54,570 nt of DNA, taken from the NCBI GenBank assembly GCA_963204725.1, contig CAUJHH010000062.1, positions 1 to 54,570 of the forward strand, given 5' to 3'. The notes beneath the pieces are model-generated. The model was not told where the DNA came from. It did no database searches and was given only the letters and a program-made list of their open reading frames with translations. This DNA is from Planctomycetota bacterium (GTDB lineage: Bacteria; Planctomycetota; Phycisphaerae; Phycisphaerales; UBA1924). Below, piece after piece: positions 1 through 8,959 of the stretch. A program made the position numbers and the translations under genes. The first letter of the stretch is position 1; each line of letters starts with the position of its first letter.

Positions 1-2
1 CG

Positions 3-860
3 GCGCGTGTGCAGGTGGACGGCTCGAACGACTACCAGGAGACCCACGGACGCGGAGCCCGCGCTCGCACGAGCATGGGCGAGATCCATGTCGGCCGGTC
101 GTCGTGGCTCGTGGAGCTCAACCCGGCGATCAAGCCCGACGTGGAACAGGTCGAGCAGCGCATCGAGGGCATGACAGGCGTGCACGTGATGCTCGACGGC
201 CGCTACCTGGGCGCGGTCGGTCTTGAGGACAAGGTTCGCCCCGGCGTTCGAAACGTCATCACGCGTCTGCGTGAGCTCGGCGTGCGTCAGGTCTGCATCT
301 TCACGGGCGATCGCCTGAGCGTTGCCAAGCGGGTCGGCGTTGCGGTCGGCGCCGATGCGATCGAGGCCGAGTGCCTCCCCGAGGAGAAGCACGAGCAGAT
401 CCAGCAGCTCGTCCGCGCCGGTGCCCGAACCATGATGATCGGCGACGGCATCAACGACGGGCCGTCGCTCGCCGCGGCCGACGTCGGCGTCGCCATGGGA
501 CTCGGCGGCTCGGATATCGCGGCCAACTCCGCCGGCATCGCGCTGATGACCGACGAGCTCAACCGCATCCCCTTCACCATCGAACTCGCCCGACGCACGC
601 GCGCGATCGTCGCCCAGAACATCGCGGCCTCGCTCGTGATCGTCCTCATCGGCCTCGGCCTCGCCGCGACCGGCAACCTCGCCGTCTGGGGCGCGGGCCT
701 CTACCACTTCGCGGGCGATGTGTTCGTCATCGCCAACAGCTTCCGCCTCTTCCGCTATGGCGAGAACATCCTTGCGGCCGAGGCCGCCGCCGAGCCCCAG
801 GCCAAGCGCCGCGAGGCGAGCATCCGTGGTCTGGCCGGAGCCCGCGCCGAACCCGCCTGA
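3..860 (+). CDS. Heavy-metal (P1B-type) P-type ATPase, C-terminal part (cut by window start)
   Basis: The frame is open through the left edge, so the gene starts outside the window. The visible part is the end of the cytoplasmic HAD-type P-domain of a cation-transporting ATPase: a TGDR motif about a third of the way in, then the hinge motif GDGINDGPSLAAADVGVAMG that coordinates Mg2+ during dephosphorylation, followed by a paired hydrophobic stretch (about residues 220-255) matching the last two membrane helices of P1B pumps. The phosphorylated DKTGT loop and metal-binding helices lie outside. The metal cannot be told from this part. A strong intrinsic terminator follows directly. Confidence 0.9.
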   Translation, partial: ARVQVDGSNDYQETHGRGARARTSMGEIHVGRSSWLVELNPAIKPDVEQVEQRIEGMTGVHVMLDGRYLGAVGLEDKVRPGVRNVITRLRELGVRQVCIFTGDRLSVAKRVGVAVGADAIEAECLPEEKHEQIQQLVRAGARTMMIGDGINDGPSLAAADVGVAMGLGGSDIAANSAGIALMTDELNRIPFTIELARRTRAIVAQNIAASLVIVLIGLGLAATGNLAVWGAGLYHFAGDVFVIANSFRLFRYGENILAAEAAAEPQAKRREASIRGLAGARAEPA

Positions 861-891
861 GCAACACGCGGATCGAATCGATCATCACGCC

Positions 892-922
892 GAAGCCCCC
901 GTCCGACGGGGGCTTCTTCTTT
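892..922 (+). terminator. Intrinsic terminator after the P-type ATPase
   Basis: An 11-bp perfect stem (GAAGCCCCCGT / ACGGGGGCTTC) with a 3-nt loop CCG, followed by TTCTTT. It sits 31 bases after the ATPase stop and before glnS, so the two are separate transcription units. Confidence 0.85.
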
Positions 923-1008
923 GACGCGCCAGTGATGCCGGACAACCCGCCCTTGGGCCTCAGTCGGCATTGGTGGGGTCATCATCTCGGCGCATATCGT
1001 TCCGACCT

Positions 1009-2877
1009 ATGCCAGAGCCCACCGATCGTCCCCGACACTTCATCCAGCAGATTGTCGATGCCGACATCGCATCCGGAAAGTGGGGCGTGTGGACCGAGCA
1101 GGATGCTGGCGACACGGACGCGCCCGGACCCGCCGGCGATGCCGCACGCGCCCGGCTTGGAAAGCCCCGGGTCCACACACGCTTTCCCCCGGAGCCCAAC
1201 GGCTACCTGCATATCGGGCACGCCAAGGCGATCTGCCTCAACCACGGTCTCGCCCGCGAGTTCGGCGGCAAGTTCAACCTCCGCTTCGACGACACCAATC
1301 CCGCCAAAGAAGAGCAGGAGTTCGTCGACTCGATCATCCGCGATGTGAAATGGCTCGGCGCAGACTTCGAGCCCGCAACAGGCGCGAGCGGCGGAGGCCT
1401 TTTCTACGCCAGCAACTACTTCGACACCATGTACGCGTGGGCGATCGAGCTCATCCGCAAGGGCAAGGCGTATGTCTGTGAACTCTCCGCGGACGAGGTC
1501 AGCAAGCGTCGCGGCACGCCGACCGTCCCCGGCACCAGCCCTTTCCGAGATCGCCCCGCCGCCGAGTCCGAGCGACTGATCGCCGAGATGAAAGAGGGCA
1601 AGCACCCGAACGGCGCCATGAGCGTCCGTGCTCGCATCGATCTGGCCAGCCCCAATTTCAACCTCCGCGATCCGGTGCTCTATCGCATCGTGCACGAGAC
1701 ACACCACAACACGGGCGATACGTGGTGCATCTATCCCATGTACGACTGGGCCCACGGCATCGAGGACTCGCTGGAAGAGATCACCCACTCGATCTGCACG
1801 CTCGAGTTCGAGAACCACCGCCCGCTCTACGACTGGTTCATCAATGCCATCAACGAGGGAAGGGCCGCAGACGGCACCGGCCCCTACGGAAAGAAGATCC
1901 ACCACCCGCAGCAGATCGAGTTCGCCAAGCTGCTCTTCACATACATCATCCTGAGCAAGCGCAATCTCCGGCGCATGGTCGAGGAGAAGATCGTCCATGG
2001 TTGGGACGATCCGCGCATGCCGACACTGAGCGGCATCCGTCGACGCGGCTACACGCCCGAGGCGATCGCCGCGCTCTGCGACGATGTCGGCGTCACCAAG
2101 TTTGACAGCATGATCGACATCCTCCGCCTGGAAAACGCCTGCCGCGACCATCTGAACCGCGCCGCGCCGCGACGCATGGCCGTCCTCGATCCCGTGAAGC
2201 TCGTCATCACCAACTGGGCCGATGGTGGCGACCCGAGCCGAGTCGAATGGATGGAGGCCGTGAACAACCCGGAGGACGAGAGCGCCGGAAAGCGCAAGAT
2301 CCCCTTCACGCGCGAGCTCTTCATCGAGCGCGACGATTTCATGGAAGAGCCCCCCAAGAAATTCTTCCGGCTCGCCCCCGGCGCGGAGGTCCGGCTCCGC
2401 TATGGCTACTGGGTACGCTGCACTGGTGTGAAGAAGGACAGCGCGGGCAACATCGAGGAGGTCCACTGCACATATGACCCGGCGACCCGTGGCGGCGACA
2501 ACCCGCCCCCGGGGCCGGACGGCGTGACGCGCAAGGTCAAAGGAACGATCCACTGGGTCTCTGCGGATCCGAAGCACTCGATCCGTGCGGAGATCCGTCT
2601 CTTCGACCGCCTCTTCAGCGCCGAAGAGCCCGGCAAGCGAACCGGCAACTTCGCCGATGATCTCAACCCGACCTCGCTCGCCACACGCCACGGTGTGCTG
2701 GAGCCCGCGCTCGGCGCTCCCGGCCCAGACGAGCCCATGTGGAACGACGGCATCCGACGCTTCCAGTTCGAACGCCTCGGCTATTTCTGCGAGGACAAGG
2801 ACTCAACCAGCGCGGCGCCGGTCTTCAATCGCACGGTCTCGCTCAAAGACAGTTGGGCGAAGGAAGCAAAGGCCTGA
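1009..2877 (+). CDS. glnS: Glutaminyl-tRNA synthetase
   Basis: Class I aminoacyl-tRNA synthetase that charges tRNA-Gln with glutamine in the cytoplasm. The HIGH signature is intact (PNGYLHIGHAKA, His68), and the KMSKS-type loop reads LSKRN near residue 315. The following GWDDPRMPTLSGIRRRGYTPEAI is typical of GlnRS/GluRS, with the GlnRS-type C-terminal anticodon-binding beta barrels after it. Length 622 residues is slightly above the bacterial norm (about 550) because of an N-terminal extension. The ATG at 1009 is preferred over an upstream TTG at 970. Presence of GlnRS means this organism need not rely only on the Glu-tRNA amidotransferase route for Gln-tRNA. Confidence 0.96.
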   Translation: MPEPTDRPRHFIQQIVDADIASGKWGVWTEQDAGDTDAPGPAGDAARARLGKPRVHTRFPPEPNGYLHIGHAKAICLNHGLAREFGGKFNLRFDDTNPAKEEQEFVDSIIRDVKWLGADFEPATGASGGGLFYASNYFDTMYAWAIELIRKGKAYVCELSADEVSKRRGTPTVPGTSPFRDRPAAESERLIAEMKEGKHPNGAMSVRARIDLASPNFNLRDPVLYRIVHETHHNTGDTWCIYPMYDWAHGIEDSLEEITHSICTLEFENHRPLYDWFINAINEGRAADGTGPYGKKIHHPQQIEFAKLLFTYIILSKRNLRRMVEEKIVHGWDDPRMPTLSGIRRRGYTPEAIAALCDDVGVTKFDSMIDILRLENACRDHLNRAAPRRMAVLDPVKLVITNWADGGDPSRVEWMEAVNNPEDESAGKRKIPFTRELFIERDDFMEEPPKKFFRLAPGAEVRLRYGYWVRCTGVKKDSAGNIEEVHCTYDPATRGGDNPPPGPDGVTRKVKGTIHWVSADPKHSIRAEIRLFDRLFSAEEPGKRTGNFADDLNPTSLATRHGVLEPALGAPGPDEPMWNDGIRRFQFERLGYFCEDKDSTSAAPVFNRTVSLKDSWAKEAKA

Positions 2878-2910
2878 CCGAGCGTCGCGCCTCCCCTACC
2901 CTCCCCAACC

Positions 2911-3843
2911 ATGTCACTCATCGTCACCGGCACCATCGGCATCGACACCATCCACACCCCCGGCGGCGAGAACCGCGAGGCTGTGCTGGGCGGGTCCGCA
3001 GCGTACTTCGCAGCCGCGGCCTCCTTCTACCAGACCGTCCGCATGGTCGCAGTTGTCGGCGACGACTTCCCCTCCGAGCACATGCGCACGCTCGGCAAGT
3101 TCAAGGGCATCGACACCGGCGGCCTGGAAGTTCGCAAAGGCTCCAAGACCTTCCGCTGGGGGGGCAAGTACGCCGAGAACATGGACCACCGCGACACGAT
3201 GTTCACGGAGCTTGGTGTGCTGCTGGAGAAGCCGCCCACGGTTCCGGCCGAGTTCAAGGACTCGGCGTTCGTCTTCCTCGCGAACACGGCCCCGGCGGTG
3301 CAGATGCAGATGCTGGAGCAGTTTCCCAAGCGCGTGATGGCCGTGGCCGACACGATGGACCTCTGGATCGATACCGCGCGAGCAGATCTCGAAGAGCTCA
3401 TCCGACGCGTCGACGGGCTCGTGCTGAACTACGACGAGGCCGAGCTGTTCGCCGGGAAGAAGAACACGATCCGGGCAGCCAAGAAAATCCTGGAACTGGG
3501 GCCGAAATTCGTCGTCGTCAAGAAGGGAGAGCACGGCTGCCTCTTCATCCACCGCGACGGGATCGCGGCGATGCCCGCCTACCCCGCCGAGGAGGTCGTC
3601 GATCCGACCGGTGCCGGAGACACGTTCGCCGGAGGCATGATGGGGCACATCGCCCGCGCCTCGGCGCGCGGGATCTCCCACGTTCCGACGAGCTTCGACG
3701 TGGTCCGCAAGGCCCTCGCTCACGGCACCGTGATGGCGAGCTTCAACATCGAGAGCTTCAGTCTCGAGCGTCTCGCGACGCTGAAGCACGAAGAGATCGA
3801 CCGTCGCTTCGATGAGTTCGTGGAGCTCACGTCCGTCTCGTGA
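2911..3843 (+). CDS. PfkB-family carbohydrate/nucleoside kinase
   Basis: Cytoplasmic kinase of the ribokinase/PfkB fold, 310 residues as usual for the family. The C-terminal signature VDPTGAGDTFAGG is at about residue 230, with Asp237 as the predicted catalytic base and the GAGD anion hole. The N-terminal GGSAAYFAAAASF motif forms the substrate-binding edge. The conserved opening IVTGTIGIDTIHTPGG resembles the sugar-kinase-like proteins of planctomycetes; the substrate (ribose, fructose-6-P, adenosine or another) cannot be read from the sequence. It starts 33 bases after glnS and may be cotranscribed. No clear Shine-Dalgarno is visible. Confidence 0.9.
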   Translation: MSLIVTGTIGIDTIHTPGGENREAVLGGSAAYFAAAASFYQTVRMVAVVGDDFPSEHMRTLGKFKGIDTGGLEVRKGSKTFRWGGKYAENMDHRDTMFTELGVLLEKPPTVPAEFKDSAFVFLANTAPAVQMQMLEQFPKRVMAVADTMDLWIDTARADLEELIRRVDGLVLNYDEAELFAGKKNTIRAAKKILELGPKFVVVKKGEHGCLFIHRDGIAAMPAYPAEEVVDPTGAGDTFAGGMMGHIARASARGISHVPTSFDVVRKALAHGTVMASFNIESFSLERLATLKHEEIDRRFDEFVELTSVS

Positions 3844-3876
3844 TCGAGTCCCATCGTCGGAGGAGTGGGCACCAGA

Positions 3877-4599
3877 ATGGCCAAGCGTGAGCGTGATCCG
3901 GAAGTTGACCTCACGGTGCCGTGGCTTGAGCCCTACAAGGAAGCCGCGGCTGTCGGCGGCGCCTCCTTCGGCACGCTTCTCTGGCGCAGCGAGGAGTTCC
4001 AGCGCACCCGCTTCCGCGTCATCACCGAGATGCTCGACCTGACTGGGCGCGTCGTGATCGACTGCGGCTGCGGCAGGGCCGACTTGCTCTCGTTCCTCGC
4101 CGCCGGTGAAGTCGCCTATCGCGCCTACGTCGGCATCGACGCGCTGGCCGTGATGGTCGAACACTGCCAGACCCGCATCCGCACTCAGAGCCTGCTCCGC
4201 GCGAACGCCATCCTTGGCGACTTTGCGAGCGGTACAGACACCTTCTCGACTTACATTCGTGACCTCGGAGCCAACACCCACTCCGTCGGCGGCGGGGGCG
4301 AGGTCTTTGTCTTCTGTGGCTCACTCAATACCTTTGAGCAGCCCCAGGCCCTCGAGGTGCTGGATCGCGCCTGGAAGGCCATCGCCCCGGCCTCCGGTGC
4401 CGAACGCCCGGGAGCCGCCCTCATCTTCAACTTCCTGAGCGGGTGCTGCGGGTCAAAGTGGAAGGCGGCGGACACCGGCCCCGCACACCGCTTCGACACC
4501 AAGGCCATGCTCGCCTTCGCGCTGGATCGCACGCCCAAGGTGCTCTTCCGGCAGGACTACCTCGACGGCCACGACGCGACGATCGTGATGCTGGCCTGA
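3877..4599 (+). CDS. Class I SAM-dependent methyltransferase, substrate unknown
   Basis: A 240-residue protein with the methyltransferase motif I VVIDCGCGRADLLSFL at about residues 59-74, followed by GIDALAVMVEHC (acidic residue of motif post-I) and VFVFCGSLNTFEQ (motif IV region). The start at ATG 3877 is supported by GGAGGAG at about 3858-3864; an in-frame GTG at 3865 overlaps that site and is less likely. It lies 33 bases after the sugar kinase, so an operon with glnS and the kinase is plausible. The substrate is not indicated; the NTF/LSGCCGSKW stretch near residue 190 is Cys-rich and unusual. Confidence 0.8.
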   Translation: MAKRERDPEVDLTVPWLEPYKEAAAVGGASFGTLLWRSEEFQRTRFRVITEMLDLTGRVVIDCGCGRADLLSFLAAGEVAYRAYVGIDALAVMVEHCQTRIRTQSLLRANAILGDFASGTDTFSTYIRDLGANTHSVGGGGEVFVFCGSLNTFEQPQALEVLDRAWKAIAPASGAERPGAALIFNFLSGCCGSKWKAADTGPAHRFDTKAMLAFALDRTPKVLFRQDYLDGHDATIVMLA

Positions 4600-4659
4600 A
4601 AGAAGGACCACTCTCTCCACCGCTCTGGCTCCCACCCTCGGGGCGTACCATCCCGCCCT

Positions 4660-5385
4660 ATGGCGATCATCGTCTTCCAGCACAGTGAACGTGGCGGCCC
4701 CGGCCGCCTTGGTGCCTCGCTCCGCGACCACGGTTTCAAGCTCGACATCCGTCGGCTTGATCTGCTCGGCGCGAGAGCGCTCCCTGCCGATCTCGACAAT
4801 GTCCACGGCATCATCTCGCTCGGCGGCCCGCAGAATGTCGGCGAGGCCCATGACTGGATGCCGGGCGAGATGGACCTCCTGCGTCGGGCGCACGCCCAGC
4901 AGTTGCCGCTGATCGGCATCTGCCTCGGCGCACAGATGATCGCCGCGACCCTCGGCGGCGAAGTCGGCCCGATGGGGACGCCCGAAGTCGGGATGCCCAT
5001 CGTCTCGCTCAATCCCGGCGGCCAGACAGATTCGATTCTGGGGGGCGTGCCTTGGGATTGCCCGCAGTTCTCAACGCACGGGTACGAGATCAAGAAACTC
5101 CCGGCCGGGGCACAACTCCTCGGCTCGTCGAAGCAGTGCAAAGTGCAGGTCTATCGGGCCGGTATCCGCACCTACGGCTTCCAGTACCACCCAGAGTGCG
5201 ACATGGAATCGATCAGCGCGTACACCGCCGCAGACGGGCCGTTCCATGAGCGGGCAGGCGTGACGGCGGCACAGGTCCTGGCCGAGGCCGAGAAGAACTA
5301 CGAGATGTTCGCGCGAGCCGCGGACCGGCTGGCCGTCAACCTCGCGGCGTTCCTCTTCCCGCTGAGCCGCAAGCTCACGGCGTGA
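4660..5385 (+). CDS. Class I glutamine amidotransferase-like protein
   Basis: 241 residues of the GATase1 fold resembling the stand-alone GMP synthase-like amidotransferases. The nucleophile elbow is GICLGAQMIAA (Cys88), and the catalytic His-Glu pair is in YGFQYHPECD (His177, Glu179). The IISLGGPQNV segment forms the oxyanion strand. Such proteins hydrolyse glutamine or related gamma-glutamyl compounds; no synthetase partner is adjacent, so the acceptor is unknown. It lies 60 bases after the methyltransferase on the same strand. Confidence 0.88.
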   Translation: MAIIVFQHSERGGPGRLGASLRDHGFKLDIRRLDLLGARALPADLDNVHGIISLGGPQNVGEAHDWMPGEMDLLRRAHAQQLPLIGICLGAQMIAATLGGEVGPMGTPEVGMPIVSLNPGGQTDSILGGVPWDCPQFSTHGYEIKKLPAGAQLLGSSKQCKVQVYRAGIRTYGFQYHPECDMESISAYTAADGPFHERAGVTAAQVLAEAEKNYEMFARAADRLAVNLAAFLFPLSRKLTA

Positions 5386-5435
5386 GGAGGAAAGGCCTTC
5401 AACGCATAGGGCCGCGGAGAAGAGGGTGAACAACC

Positions 5436-6032
5436 GTGTGCGCATCAAGTGCACAAAGCCGACTCGAGACGCTCACACATGAGTGGGCCAATGAGATCGC
5501 GCCGCGCCTTCCCTCCATCAAGCGCTTGCCAGGTGGCACGCTGCCCGAGAGATTTGTTGCTGACTTAGGAGGCGGCGATATCACGAGCGAGCTTGCTGCG
5601 TACTTGTACGTCGTCGTCGACGAATCGAAACAGTCCGACGTGGTGTTCCCGAATGCGCCGACAGAACTCCCTGACGGCCCGCGAGCGGATATCGCGCGAA
5701 ATCTGAAGATGCTGATCGCGGATGTACAGACCGCCGCGGCGACACTCAGCGTGCAGAAGACGATTCATCCCGAAGACTTCATCTCGCTTGCTGACGAGAT
5801 CGCGATCGGATTCAGCGAATCGCTGCGATGGTTTCGGGTTGGGGGGTTCCTGCATGGGTTCCTCATGGAACGACAACTGATCACGCTCTCTCGGCTGGAT
5901 GAGCACTTCGATTCCTTCTCCGGTGAGAGCCACGCCGAACTCTGGACGGAAGAAGCGATCGAGTCCTCGCCGACCTGGGCACGTGTTCGCGAACTCGCGA
6001 ACTGTGCCTTGATCACCCTTGGCGTACGCTAA
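5436..6032 (+). CDS. Hypothetical protein (198 aa)
   Basis: I do not recognise this protein. It starts at GTG 5436, has no signal peptide or obvious membrane helix, and is predicted to be a soluble, mostly helical and acidic protein (IARNLKMLIADVQTAAATL, ESLRWFRVGGFLHGFLMERQ). The codon use is visibly less GC-biased at third positions than the genes on either side, which hints at a later arrival. An antisense reading frame exists over much of it but carries no recognisable motif. Confidence 0.6.
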   Translation: MCASSAQSRLETLTHEWANEIAPRLPSIKRLPGGTLPERFVADLGGGDITSELAAYLYVVVDESKQSDVVFPNAPTELPDGPRADIARNLKMLIADVQTAAATLSVQKTIHPEDFISLADEIAIGFSESLRWFRVGGFLHGFLMERQLITLSRLDEHFDSFSGESHAELWTEEAIESSPTWARVRELANCALITLGVR

Positions 6033-6079
6033 TCCCCTCCATACTCTCATGGCCCAGTACGCCCGGGCGACTCTTTCAA

Positions 6080-6155
6080 CTCTCCGTGGCCCTCCGTGTT
6101 CTCCGTGGTGAATGTCTTGTCCTCTCCGCGGCCCTCTGCGGCCCTCCGCGTTGAG
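6080..6155. repeat. Degenerate GTG-GTG/CTCCG intergenic repeat
   Basis: A short-period sequence built from CTCCGTG/CTCCGCG-like units (CTCCGTGGCCCTCCGTG, TTCTCCGTGGTGAA, CTCTCCGCGGCCCTCTGCGG). The middle, TTCTCCGTGGTGAATGTCTTGTCCT, closely matches the right arm of the fold-back element at 9712-9874 (TCTCTGTGGTGAGTTCTGTCCT). It lies between the hypothetical gene and the glycosylase and makes the start of the latter ambiguous. Confidence 0.65.
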
Positions 6156-6174
6156 CCCTGCCTCTGATTTCCCC

Positions 6175-7161
6175 GTGCCCACCCACTTCACCATCCCCGT
6201 TCCCGCCGACTACTCGCTCACGCGAGACGCCTGCTCCTACGGCTACTTCCTGCTGCGCCCGAACTACTGGGACCCGCGCACCCACACTCTCACGCGCATC
6301 CTCGATCTCGAGGGCGGCCCCGCCGCCATCACCATCGCCCAGCCCCGCGCAGACAGCAAGCCCGCGCCCGCCCGCATCATCAAGGCCTCACACTTCACGC
6401 GCGGCAGCGATCTCGTCTGCACCTCCGACCGCCGCCTCGCCAAGCGCGAAATCTCCGAAGCTGCCGCGCTCATCGCTCGCATGTTGCGCCTCGATGATGA
6501 CGACGCGACCATCCGCGCGTACCACAAGGTCGATCCGCGTTTCAAGCCCCTCGGACGTGGCCGCCTCTTCCGCTCGCCGACGCTCTTCGAGGATGTCATC
6601 AAGACCGTCACCAGTTGCAACGTGCAGTGGCCCAGCACAGTCATCATGAACGAACGACTGTGCGAGGTCGTCGGCGAGGGCGGCGCGTTCCCATCCGCTC
6701 GCAAACTCACCCGCGCCCGCGCGAGCACGCTCCGCGCCCGCTGCCGCGTCGGCTATCGCGACAAACGCATCATCGAACTCTCAGAGATGTTCGCCTCGGG
6801 CGCGATCGATCCCCACTGGTGCGAAGACCCGGCCACCAGCGATGAGGACCTGCGGAAGTTCCTGATCGACCTCCCCGGCATCGGCCCCTACGCCGCGGCG
6901 AACATCATGCAGCTTCTCGGCCGCTACCACCTTCTCCCCCTCGATTCCGAGAGCGTCCGCCACGGCAAGACCATCCTCGGCATGGAGGGCCCCGACAAGG
7001 CGATCATGAAGATGATCGATGCCCACTTCGCGCCCTTCGGCCCGCACAAGTTCCGCTCCTACTGGTTCGAGCTCTGGGAGTTCTACGAGAACAAACGCGG
7101 GCCATCGTGGACCTGGGAACGCGAGACGACGGGGAAGACATTCACGGCGTCGCAGTTGTGA
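6175..7161 (+). CDS. HhH-GPD DNA glycosylase (3-methyladenine/8-oxoguanine type)
   Basis: Base-excision repair glycosylase of the helix-hairpin-helix-GPD superfamily, 328 residues. The hairpin motif is LPGIGPYAAANIMQLLG from residue 233, and the catalytic Asp is in LPLDSESVRHG (Asp257). The segment FRSPTLFEDVIKTVTSCNVQW precedes it, as in OGG1/AlkA-type enzymes. There is no C-terminal Fe-S cysteine cluster, so it is not an EndoIII/MutY. I chose the GTG start at 6175 because the upstream in-frame codons are made of the intergenic repeat. The damaged base it removes is not certain. Confidence 0.85.
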   Translation: MPTHFTIPVPADYSLTRDACSYGYFLLRPNYWDPRTHTLTRILDLEGGPAAITIAQPRADSKPAPARIIKASHFTRGSDLVCTSDRRLAKREISEAAALIARMLRLDDDDATIRAYHKVDPRFKPLGRGRLFRSPTLFEDVIKTVTSCNVQWPSTVIMNERLCEVVGEGGAFPSARKLTRARASTLRARCRVGYRDKRIIELSEMFASGAIDPHWCEDPATSDEDLRKFLIDLPGIGPYAAANIMQLLGRYHLLPLDSESVRHGKTILGMEGPDKAIMKMIDAHFAPFGPHKFRSYWFELWEFYENKRGPSWTWERETTGKTFTASQL

Positions 7162-7198
7162 ATGGGTAGCAGGGCGCGTAACGGCAATCAGAGACCAC

Positions 7199-8095
7199 AT
7201 GGGACAAAAGCAAGCCCCACCCATCGCCTGGCTCTTCTCCATGATCCGTTCCGGGTCGTCGATCGCCGCGTACGCCGCGGCCGCGCCCTTCCGCGGCATC
7301 GTCGCCGACGAGATCTTCGGCCCTTGGGTCCGCACCGGCCCCCACTACAAGTTCCCCCCCGAACAGCAGACCGTCACCGAGCTCTTCCGAACCAGCGCGG
7401 GCATCATCACGCCGGAGATCGCGTGTGCCGCGAACACCGTGTTCGACAAGCTCGCGCGGGGCGAGGCCGGCATCCCGGTCTGTTCGCCGGGCGACGAGCA
7501 CCTGCTCGCGCGCCCATCGAAAGGTGGGTCCGACGGCGGCCGCCCCAACGTCGTCCCCATCGTCGTCAAGATGCCTCACGACCATCCCGCCCCTGCCGAG
7601 GTCGCCCGCATCTGGCCGCGCCAACCCCACGCCTTCCTCCTCCGGAACCCCATCGACCGGCTCAGCAGCATCATCCTCCGGGGCATGCTCCCCGAGGGCT
7701 CCTCGGGCGGACCCGGCACCTCCATCACCGCCAACTGGGACCTCCCCCAGCTCCAGCAGTTCTGCCGGCGCTGGCTCGACGCCCGAGAGCAGGGAAGAGC
7801 ACTGGTCTACGACGACATCCGGCGGATTCCCCCATCGTTCTTCGGAGCCCTCTACCGGGCGTGGGGGTGGCCGGTGGATGAGGACACTGTCGCCGGGGCG
7901 ACGGCCTACACCCAGTCCAACTACCACGCCATGAGCGCTCAGAAGGATGCGACCGCCAACACGGCCCGCCCGGTCAGCAGCGAGCAGAGGGCCGCTCCGG
8001 CCGAAGCGATCCGGCTGTATCTCTCTGATGAGACGATAGTTACGGCGATGAAATCGGTCGGTTGGCCCACCGATCCCGAGGCATACATCGCCTGA
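7199..8095 (+). CDS. Sulfotransferase-like protein
   Basis: 298 residues. Near the N-terminus WLFSMIRSGSSIAAYAAA (motif at residues 14-21) resembles the 5'-phosphosulfate loop of divergent sulfotransferases, where Lys is replaced, and FLLRNPIDRLSSII (Arg149 onward) resembles the 3'-phosphate-binding motif. It lacks the canonical YPKSGTT, so the assignment is tentative. The ATG at 7199 follows GAGA closely; a longer frame upstream contains only low-complexity Ser/Arg sequence. It is 37 bases from the glycosylase gene and 135 bases before a pilin-like gene. If active it would move sulfate from PAPS, which the sat/cysC genes later in the window supply. Confidence 0.55.
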   Translation: MGQKQAPPIAWLFSMIRSGSSIAAYAAAAPFRGIVADEIFGPWVRTGPHYKFPPEQQTVTELFRTSAGIITPEIACAANTVFDKLARGEAGIPVCSPGDEHLLARPSKGGSDGGRPNVVPIVVKMPHDHPAPAEVARIWPRQPHAFLLRNPIDRLSSIILRGMLPEGSSGGPGTSITANWDLPQLQQFCRRWLDAREQGRALVYDDIRRIPPSFFGALYRAWGWPVDEDTVAGATAYTQSNYHAMSAQKDATANTARPVSSEQRAAPAEAIRLYLSDETIVTAMKSVGWPTDPEAYIA

Positions 8096-8230
8096 CGTCC
8101 GCTCGTTTCCCAAACCCCCACGAATCTGCTTTGGCTGCAATCGCCGATCTCTCTGGACGTTACACATACGCGGAGAGGCCGCTCGGTTCTCGCGTGTCGA
8201 GACGCCCCGGCCGCAACCCAGGAGAAGTCC

Positions 8231-8896
8231 ATGTCGGTGCCAGGTGGGTGGGATTTGGGGGTTCGTACCGGGAAGCGGGCCGCGCGGGATCGGCGGGCGT
8301 TCTCGCTGATCGAGCTGCTCGTCGTCATCTTCATCATCTCGATCCTGCTCGGGATCCTGCTTCCAGCACTCCCAAAGGCGCGTGATGCGGCCCGCAAGGT
8401 GCGCTGCAGCGCGAACCTGCGGAGCATCGGGCAGGCCGTTGAGCTCTACAAGGACCGCTACAAAGAGACCTTCCCGCTCGCACGCTACATGCCCCCGCCT
8501 TGGATCTCCATGGACCTCGAGAAGCCCCCCTTCAATGTCGCAATGTCCGAGTTCCTCGAAGTCGACGAGCTCGCGTACCGCTGCCCCGGCGACAAGATCG
8601 TCTGGGAGCAGCAGTGGACGCCCAATGAGGACACCTTCTGGGTGGAAGATGGCGACACCGCGACGCGCAACAGCGCGATGTCCTACACCTACGTCGTCGG
8701 CCTCGGCGGCAACCGCTACGAAAACACCTTCTTCTTTGAGTTCCTGAAGCAATCCACATCGACAACCCCGATCGCGTACGACTTCGACGGGGGCACGTTC
8801 GAGACCACAACGGGCGAGCGCCTGCCCGTCAACTTCTTCCACGACAAACGCAACGTCCTCTTCGTCGATGGCCACGTCGGTCGCTACGGCGAGTAG
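8231..8896 (+). CDS. Pilin-like (type II pseudopilin/H-X9-DG) secreted protein
   Basis: 221 residues. The prepilin-type leader RRAFSLIELLVVIFIISILLGILLPA is at residues 21-46 with Glu at +5 after the predicted cleavage before Phe24; the residue before cleavage is Ala rather than the usual Gly. The rest is a globular periplasmic domain ending FFHDKRNVLFVDGHVGRYGE, the H-X9-DG ending typical of the large planctomycete pilin-like (DUF1559-type) families. Start ATG 8231 has a good Shine-Dalgarno (AGGAGA). These proteins are probably handled by a prepilin peptidase and a type II/IV assembly machine; the function of individual paralogues is unknown. Confidence 0.88.
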   Translation: MSVPGGWDLGVRTGKRAARDRRAFSLIELLVVIFIISILLGILLPALPKARDAARKVRCSANLRSIGQAVELYKDRYKETFPLARYMPPPWISMDLEKPPFNVAMSEFLEVDELAYRCPGDKIVWEQQWTPNEDTFWVEDGDTATRNSAMSYTYVVGLGGNRYENTFFFEFLKQSTSTTPIAYDFDGGTFETTTGERLPVNFFHDKRNVLFVDGHVGRYGE

Positions 8897-8959
8897 ACCC
8901 GTCACTCGCCACACCGGCCTCGATCCCGCACGAACACCCGCTCCACCACGGAGATGATC

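Noticed and set aside
982..2691. 569-codon open frame antisense to glnS
   Set aside because: Composition follows from the GC-rich third positions of glnS on the other strand; no motif, no ribosome binding site.
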